From an uncultured Corynebacterium sp. (GTDB taxonomy: Bacteria; Actinomycetota; Actinomycetes; Mycobacteriales; Mycobacteriaceae): 64,000 nt of DNA. The position numbers and the translations under genes are program-made. Of this stretch, positions 58,856 to 64,000 are shown piece after piece; the first letter of the stretch is position 1; every line of letters begins with the position of its first letter. The stretch is from positions 1 to 64,000 of the forward strand of contig CAMIFC010000005.1 of assembly GCA_946220775.1 (NCBI GenBank), given 5' to 3'. The notes beneath the pieces were generated by a model. The model did no database searches. It was not told the origin of the DNA and worked only from the letters and a program-made list of their open reading frames with translations.

Positions 58856-58902
58856 GCCCGTACCCGTATCATTGTCCTAATGTGATGCGGGTACGGGCTT
58901 TT
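58856..58902 (+). terminator. Terminator after fadD15
   Basis: GCCCGTACCCG (58856-58866) pairs with CGGGTACGGGC (58888-58898); four further pairs (one G-U) extend it to 15 bp. T-tract 58899-58902. A smaller palindrome TGGCTACTTAGTAGCCA lies at 58782-58798, before it. Confidence 0.85.
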
Positions 58903-58988
58903 AAAGCCCTGAGAGTTTTTTGGGACATCGCTTTGACGTTGTGGCGGATAGACGCCGCACGAACGCAACTCGCCAGAGGAGGCAAGAC

Positions 58989-59702
58989 GTGCACTATGAC
59001 GCATCACTGCGTGTACGCGAGCTGACCCAAAACATCTACGACATAGGCGACGAAATCGCCGAACATATTGATTACGTTGCTCAATCCATCGCGGATTGGG
59101 ACGTGGAACTTGTCGACGACTGCCTCCACGAATTGCGCGTGGTGGTCGAACAAGGACGAACCGAAGTGCGGACTGGACTCGCGGAGCTCAATGGGTTGCG
59201 CCAAGCATTCGTCTCCGGCGTTCGAGCTGGGGAAATGTCGAACTCCTTCGCTCACCCCGGTCGCACGCTGTCCTTCCTGCGGAAGAAACCGCCATACCCA
59301 CCAGCACAGCCGGAGGGGGCGGGGGAGACAGGCGTGGCGCGGGTGGCGTCCGAAAAAAAATCGGATGATAAACGTAAGGACATGGCCTCGACGGCAACGT
59401 GGCGGCTGTGGCTGCGGGAGCAAAGCGACGAGGCGATCAGGGAACTCAGGGAACTCGCGGACTGGGTTGTCGCGCAAACTGGGCTGGCGATGGACGCGCA
59501 ATCGGTGCTGCTGCCGCAGGCATATTCCAAGGCGGAGCGTCGAACGCACGAGATCGCGGAGCACTGGCGGGAAGCGATCGAACGACAAGGACCTCTGGCG
59601 CGTAGCATGCGTGGCGAGGCTCCGCCGCCGTTTTTGCAGGAGCGGGCCCGGATCGAACGGCTCATCACGAAGCTGAATAAGCGTCGCGGCAAGGTCGTCT
59701 AG
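58989..59702 (+). CDS. Conserved helical protein of unknown function
   Basis: 237 residues, almost wholly alpha-helical by pattern: ELTQNIYDIGDEIAEHIDYVAQSIADWDVELVDDCLHELRVVVEQGRTEVRTGLAELN in the first half and a second helical half (EQSDEAIRELRELADWVVAQTG, RTHEIAEHWREAIE). A disordered linker (residues about 95-130) separates them and contains the repeat copy, read VASEKKSDD. GTG 58989 has AGAGGAGG upstream. It sits between fadD15 and hemW; function unknown. Confidence 0.75.
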   Translation: MHYDASLRVRELTQNIYDIGDEIAEHIDYVAQSIADWDVELVDDCLHELRVVVEQGRTEVRTGLAELNGLRQAFVSGVRAGEMSNSFAHPGRTLSFLRKKPPYPPAQPEGAGETGVARVASEKKSDDKRKDMASTATWRLWLREQSDEAIRELRELADWVVAQTGLAMDAQSVLLPQAYSKAERRTHEIAEHWREAIERQGPLARSMRGEAPPPFLQERARIERLITKLNKRRGKVV

Positions 59703-59714
59703 TACGTTTGACCC

Positions 59715-60977
59715 ATGACCAGTGGGCTGTATATTCACGTGCCGTTTTGTTCGTCTCGCTGCGGATATTGCGATTTCAACACTTATACGCCGGCAGAGTT
59801 AGCGGCTGATCCGGCGTCGATGGGGTCGGCGCAGGGGAGGACTCCCGAGGGGTATCTGGATGCCCTGGAACGTGAGTTGGAGATGGCCGCGGTGGCATGG
59901 GATCGGACTGGCCTGGACCCCGTGGGTTCGGCCGGCGTGTCTACCGTGTTTTTCGGGGGTGGGACGCCATCCATGCTCGGCTCGGCTGGCCTCAACAGGG
60001 CGCTGCGCGCTGTTCGGAACACTGTTGGATTGGCTGAGGGGGCCGAGGTCACGACTGAGGCGAACCCGGAATCCACGTCTCCGGAATTCTTCGACTCGCT
60101 GCTGGAAGGCGGGTTTAATCGGATTTCTTTGGGCATGCAGTCGGCTGCTGGGCACGTGTTGAAGGTGCTAGAACGGCAACACACGCCGGGACGGCCGGAG
60201 CAGGCGGTGCGGGAAGCTCACGCTGCCGGATTCGAGCATGTGAACCTGGATCTGATCTATGGCACGCCTACGGAAACTGACGATGACCTCGCCCGCAGCC
60301 TCGATGCCGTGATTGGCGCGGAGGTGGATCACGTTTCTGCGTACTCTTTGATCGTGGAGGATGGCACCGCGATGGCTCGAAAGGTGCGCAAGGGGCAGTT
60401 GCCCGCTCCCGATGAGGATGTGTATGCCGATCGTTACGAGATGATCGATCAGCGCTTGGTCGAGGCTGGTTTCGACTGGTACGAGGTATCGAATTGGGCT
60501 AAGCCTGGCGGCGAATGCGAGCACAATCTGATTTATTGGCGTGGCGGCCAGTGGTGGGGCGCGGGCCCGGGCGCGCATGGGTGCGTCCGATTGGCCCCCG
60601 GCGTGACCACCGCTCAGGTTTCTTCGGACGCCACCCCATCTGGTTTAACGCGCACCATTAACGCGAAGCATCCGGCGCGGTATTGGGATGCGGTATTCAC
60701 CGATGAAAAGTTGCCGGTCGTGACTTTCGAGCCACTGTCGGAGGCTGATCTGCGGACGGAGCGGGTGTTATTGGGGCTGCGACTGCGGGAGGGGATCTCG
60801 TTGGCGGATGTCGATGCGGAGGTGAATCCTGCGGTGGCTTCGGAGCTGGAGCGCTACGTGTCGATGGGGCTGCTGGACGTGGATCGTGACGCTGGGCGGG
60901 TGCGCGTGACCCACGAGGGGCGCTACTTGGTGGATGGCATTGCGACGGATTTGTTGATCGCCATGGATGATGAATGA
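59715..60977 (+). CDS. hemW: Radical SAM protein HemW
   Basis: 420 residues, coproporphyrinogen-III-oxidase-like heme chaperone. The iron-sulphur cysteines are C12, C16 and C19 (FCSSRCGYCDF). FFGGGTPS and EANPEST are radical-SAM landmarks, and YEVSNWAKPG is the HemW-type motif. Despite older naming as HemN, this group lacks the oxidase activity. A repeat copy lies inside and is read SSDATPSG. The order hemW-hrcA-dnaJ is typical of Gram-positive bacteria. Confidence 0.92.
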   Translation: MTSGLYIHVPFCSSRCGYCDFNTYTPAELAADPASMGSAQGRTPEGYLDALERELEMAAVAWDRTGLDPVGSAGVSTVFFGGGTPSMLGSAGLNRALRAVRNTVGLAEGAEVTTEANPESTSPEFFDSLLEGGFNRISLGMQSAAGHVLKVLERQHTPGRPEQAVREAHAAGFEHVNLDLIYGTPTETDDDLARSLDAVIGAEVDHVSAYSLIVEDGTAMARKVRKGQLPAPDEDVYADRYEMIDQRLVEAGFDWYEVSNWAKPGGECEHNLIYWRGGQWWGAGPGAHGCVRLAPGVTTAQVSSDATPSGLTRTINAKHPARYWDAVFTDEKLPVVTFEPLSEADLRTERVLLGLRLREGISLADVDAEVNPAVASELERYVSMGLLDVDRDAGRVRVTHEGRYLVDGIATDLLIAMDDE

Positions 60978-61115
60978 CGATGATGGATGGCCATGGTTGT
61001 TGCTGGACAATGGGACTGTCCGGGCCATGCCCTAGACTGGTTAGTTATGGCCTCGTTCAGCAGAGACCTAACAGACCTAGCCTGACACATTCCTATTTTT
61101 GGTGGTGAGTATCCC

Positions 61116-62141
61116 GTGTCGCAATCGACGCAACAGAGGCGTAGTGACGTGCTTCGCGCGATTGTGTCTGACTATATTGCGCTGCAGGAGCCCGTGGGTT
61201 CGAAGATGCTGCTTGATCGGCACCAACTCGGGGTCTCCAGCGCGACGATCCGCAATGACATGGCGGCGCTGGAGCAAGATGGTTACATCACCCAGCAGCA
61301 CGCCAGCTCTGGCCGGATTCCCACGGCGAAGGGCTACCGGCACTTCGTGGACGGCATTCACGGCATCAAGCCGATGAGCCTGCCGGAGCGTAAGGCGATT
61401 CTGGATTTCCTGGAACACGGGGTGGACCTAGAGGATGTGCTGCGCCGATCCGTTCAACTATTGGCACAGCTTACCCGCCAAGTCGCTGTGGTGCAACTGC
61501 CTGACCTGCGCATTGGTCGGGTGAAGCACTGCGAGCTCGTGCAGCTGACCACCCATAGGCTGCTCATCGTGTTGATCACCGATACCGGCCGGGTGGATCA
61601 GCGCAATGTGGATCTGGCGGAACCGCTGGTGGCATCAGACCTGCCACGAGTCCGTGACTTGGTGAACCATGCGCTGATCGGTCGCACGCTGGATGAAGCG
61701 TGCGCGAACATCACGTCGCTGGTGCAGGAAGCACAGTCGAAGACGGTGCCCGCGGAGCTGCGTCCGGCGTTGATCGCCGTGTCCACGGTGCTGGTGGAGA
61801 CCATGCTGGAGCGCCCCAATGAGCGCCTCATTCTGGCGGGAACACCAAATTTGGCGCGGACGGGGGAATTTACTTCGGTGCTGGAGGCGTTGGAAGAGCA
61901 GGTAGTTGTTCTTAAGCTGCTCTCCGGCATGCAGGATCTGAGTGTTCAGGTGCGCATTGGTGAGGAGAACGAGGACGAAGAACTGCAGCGTGCGTCGGTG
62001 GTCTCCACTGGCTACGGTGCAGAAAACGCTGTGATGGGTGGCCTCGGAGTGGTCGGCCCGACTCACTTGGACTATCGAGGCACGATGTCCAAGGTCACGG
62101 CGGTGGCGCACTATGTGTCCCGGATTTTGTCCGGCGAGTAA
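61116..62141 (+). CDS. hrcA: Heat-inducible repressor HrcA
   Basis: 341 residues. A winged helix leads ([38 protein letters not shown]), followed by a dimer/GAF-like domain. HrcA represses groE genes through CIRCE sites. GTG start with GGTGAG upstream. No CIRCE element (TTAGCACTC-type palindrome) is visible in this window. dnaJ2 follows 45 nt downstream. Confidence 0.94.
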   Translation: MSQSTQQRRSDVLRAIVSDYIALQEPVGSKMLLDRHQLGVSSATIRNDMAALEQDGYITQQHASSGRIPTAKGYRHFVDGIHGIKPMSLPERKAILDFLEHGVDLEDVLRRSVQLLAQLTRQVAVVQLPDLRIGRVKHCELVQLTTHRLLIVLITDTGRVDQRNVDLAEPLVASDLPRVRDLVNHALIGRTLDEACANITSLVQEAQSKTVPAELRPALIAVSTVLVETMLERPNERLILAGTPNLARTGEFTSVLEALEEQVVVLKLLSGMQDLSVQVRIGEENEDEELQRASVVSTGYGAENAVMGGLGVVGPTHLDYRGTMSKVTAVAHYVSRILSGE

Positions 62142-62186
62142 ACTGTTTCAGTATTTCTTAAGCGAGTAAAGGGGAATTGTTTCACC

Positions 62187-63329
62187 GTGGCCCGTGATTA
62201 TTACGGCATTCTTGGCGTGGACCGCAATGCTTCCGATTCAGATATCAAGAAGGCTTACCGCAAGCTGGCGCGGAAGTATCACCCGGACGTGAACCCTTCG
62301 GAGGAAGCCGCGGAGAAGTTCCGCGAAGCCAGCCTGGCCCAAGAGGTGCTGACTGACCCGCAGAAGCGACAAATCGTTGATGCAGGTGGCGACCCAATGG
62401 AACAGGGGATGGGCCAGCCAGGGGGCGGTTTCGGTGGATTCTCTGGCGGCGGCCTCGGCGATATCTTCGACGCATTCTTCGGCGGTGGCACTGGTGGCAG
62501 CCAGCGCGTCCCGCGTGTGCGTAAGGGCAACGATGCCCTGCTGCGCATGAAGCTGGATCTCCAAGAGGTGTACACCGGCCTGCAGCGCGAAGTCACCGTG
62601 GACACCGCCGTGCTGTGTGACCACTGCGAAGGAACAGGCTCGGAGTCGAAGTCCGCACCGGTAACCTGCCCAACCTGTAAGGGACAGGGCCAGGTCATGG
62701 AGATCCAGAACTCGATTCTGGGTCGCGTTCAGGTTGCCCGCCCATGTGGTCGCTGTGCCGGTACCGGCGAGATTATCGAGGACCCATGCGAGTACTGCGC
62801 TGGTGACGGCCGGGTGCGTGCCCGCCGCGATATTCGCGTCAACATCCCCGCCGGTATCGCGGACGGCATGCGCATCCGTATGCCTGGCGAAGGCGAAGTC
62901 GGCCCAGGTGGCGGACCAGCAGGTGACCTCTACGTGGAAATCCAGACGGAGGACCACCCAGTGTTCGTCCGCGAGGGTGATAACCTGCACGTCACCGTTT
63001 CTGTCCCAGCCGTCGACGCCATGTTGGGCACCGAGGTGAACCTCGACCTGCTCGACGACTCGAAGGAAACCATTGCCATTCCCGCCGGGACCCAGCCGGA
63101 TGAACAGATTCGTCTGACGGGCAAGGGTATGCCCCACTTGCGTCGGGAAGGCTATGGCAACCTGATTGCGCACATGGACATCGTCATTCCGACGAACCTG
63201 TCGACGAAGGAGAAGGACCTGCTGACCAAGCTGCGCGAGCACAGCAAGGAAGACGCGGAGGTTAACACCAAGGAAGGCCAGCACTCTGGCCTGTTCTCTC
63301 GCCTGCGTAACAAGTTCGCCCGCCAGTAG
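62187..63329 (+). CDS. dnaJ2: Chaperone DnaJ (DnaJ2 type)
   Basis: 380 residues. J domain with HPD at 32-34; a glycine-rich region ([16 protein letters not shown]); four zinc-binding repeats [24 protein letters not shown] and CEYCAGDG; then the C-terminal substrate-binding domain. It works with DnaK and GrpE. Position after hrcA identifies the DnaJ2 branch. GTG start. Confidence 0.95.
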   Translation: MARDYYGILGVDRNASDSDIKKAYRKLARKYHPDVNPSEEAAEKFREASLAQEVLTDPQKRQIVDAGGDPMEQGMGQPGGGFGGFSGGGLGDIFDAFFGGGTGGSQRVPRVRKGNDALLRMKLDLQEVYTGLQREVTVDTAVLCDHCEGTGSESKSAPVTCPTCKGQGQVMEIQNSILGRVQVARPCGRCAGTGEIIEDPCEYCAGDGRVRARRDIRVNIPAGIADGMRIRMPGEGEVGPGGGPAGDLYVEIQTEDHPVFVREGDNLHVTVSVPAVDAMLGTEVNLDLLDDSKETIAIPAGTQPDEQIRLTGKGMPHLRREGYGNLIAHMDIVIPTNLSTKEKDLLTKLREHSKEDAEVNTKEGQHSGLFSRLRNKFARQ

Positions 63330-63373
63330 CGCCGTAGGACCCCCGAGGAAGAATCACTGAGGAGCACCCAGCC

Positions 63374-64000
63374 GTGACCGATCCGGTATTCGTCCAGCCC
63401 CTACCCGAAATCCCGACGGTGGGGGATTTCGTGCAGCTCACCGGTGCCGAAGCTCGGCATTCGGAGGTCAAGCGCATCGCCGATGGGGAGTCCGTGGTTG
63501 TCACCGACGGTGCCACGACCGCGATTCGCGGGGTGTGGCAGGCTGGTCGCATCGAGATCATGGAGCTACTCGACCTTCCCAGCCCGACGCCACGGGTGAC
63601 GATCGTTCAAGCCCTACCGAAGTCCGACCGCGCGGAACTGGCGGTGGACTTGTCCGTCCAAGCCGGTGCCGACCTAATCATTCCATGGGCCGCCCAGCGC
63701 AGCATCGCGCGATGGGATGGCAAGGAACACAAGGCCAAGGCACGCTGGGAAAAGACCGCGTTCGCCGCCGCCAAGCAGTCCCGTCGGCTGGTCATCCCAC
63801 CCATCGCGGACCTCCTGCGCAATCTTTCGGACCTACCCGCCGTGGTTCGTGGCCAGTTCGGTGACCGCGTTGGGCGCGTGGCCATCGCTGTTTTGCATGA
63901 GGACGCCACCGACTCCTTCCACGACTTCCTCCAGAGTGCACAGCAATCCTTGGCAACAGACTTGGTGCTGGTCATTGGGCCGGAAGGGGGAGTATCTCCC
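63374..64000 (+). CDS. rsmE: 16S rRNA (uracil-1498-N3)-methyltransferase RsmE (partial)
   Basis: The frame from GTG 63374 (AGGAG 11 nt upstream) is open to the window edge (209 codons). It has the PUA-like start (VQLTGAEARHSEVKRIADGE) and the SPOUT part with the SAM-knot motif GPEGG at the very end. Ribosome modification enzyme; it follows dnaJ2 as in many bacteria. The C-terminus lies outside the window. Confidence 0.9.
   Translation, partial: MTDPVFVQPLPEIPTVGDFVQLTGAEARHSEVKRIADGESVVVTDGATTAIRGVWQAGRIEIMELLDLPSPTPRVTIVQALPKSDRAELAVDLSVQAGADLIIPWAAQRSIARWDGKEHKAKARWEKTAFAAAKQSRRLVIPPIADLLRNLSDLPAVVRGQFGDRVGRVAIAVLHEDATDSFHDFLQSAQQSLATDLVLVIGPEGGVSP

Noticed and set aside
60978..61115. CIRCE operator upstream of hrcA
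   Set aside because: No TTAGCACTC-N9-GAGTGCTAA-type palindrome is present in this interval or before dnaJ2.

Overview
The window is a piece of a high-GC Gram-positive chromosome, almost certainly a Corynebacterium. The evidence is the gene order tig-clpP1-clpP2-clpX, valS-folC-DUF4233, ndk-rne-rplU-rpmA-obg-proB-proA-nadD-rsfS-(GpgP-like phosphatase)-degV-comEA-comEC-holA-rpsT-lepA and hemW-hrcA-dnaJ2. Further support comes from the very large RNase E/G, many start codons sitting about 7 nt after a -10 hexamer (leaderless mRNAs), and a ClgR-type box in front of clpP1P2. The species cannot be fixed from the sequence alone.

Layout. 1-5.1 kb: end of a possible IS element on the minus strand, tRNA-Pro(UGG), trigger factor and the Clp protease operon. 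5.1-8.4 kb: a divergent TetR-like regulator, malate dehydrogenase and a twice-frameshifted HSL-type esterase. 8.4-15.9 kb: valS, folC, DUF4233, a Tat-exported cell-wall amidase, ndk and a membrane protein. 16.2-27.8 kb: RNase E/G, L21/L27, Obg, proline synthesis (proB, proA), nadD, rsfS, GpgP-like phosphatase and DegV. 27.8-34.3 kb: DnaA-box-like sites, comEA/comEC (comEC frameshifted), holA, an ADP-ribosylglycohydrolase, rpsT and an orphan PemK/MazF-like protein. 34.4-42.4 kb: lepA, a BASS-family symporter, a metallophosphatase, a proline-rich secreted penicillin-binding-like protein, and a Q/P-rich membrane protein overlapping a ThDP enzyme. 42.4-47.5 kb: an SNF2 helicase (frameshifted near its N-terminus), then an AT-richer accessory patch with an HTH protein, two tandem paralogous small proteins, a 30-residue ORF and several hairpins. 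47.5-64 kb: 3-hydroxyacyl-CoA dehydrogenase, CsbD, an ABC exporter with a MalY/PatB-type C-S lyase, carboxylesterase and M3 peptidase (divergent), two tiny membrane proteins, fadD15-like ligase, hemW, hrcA, dnaJ2 and the start of rsmE.

Three things stand out. (1) A short non-palindromic motif, GGACGCCA, usually preceded by a T-rich tract and followed by (A/C)CC, recurs about 44 times on both strands, between and inside genes and translated in all three frames. This is what a DNA-uptake-type or other DNA-level signal would look like, and the window also carries comEA/comEC. (2) Five reading-frame breaks (two in the esterase, one each in comEC, the ThDP enzyme and the helicase) are each repaired by removing one base from a 5-6 nt homopolymer, which points to a homopolymer over-call in the assembly or, less likely, real slippage. 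(3) Two convergent gene junctions carry perfect 27-bp-stem hairpins, far longer than ordinary terminators.
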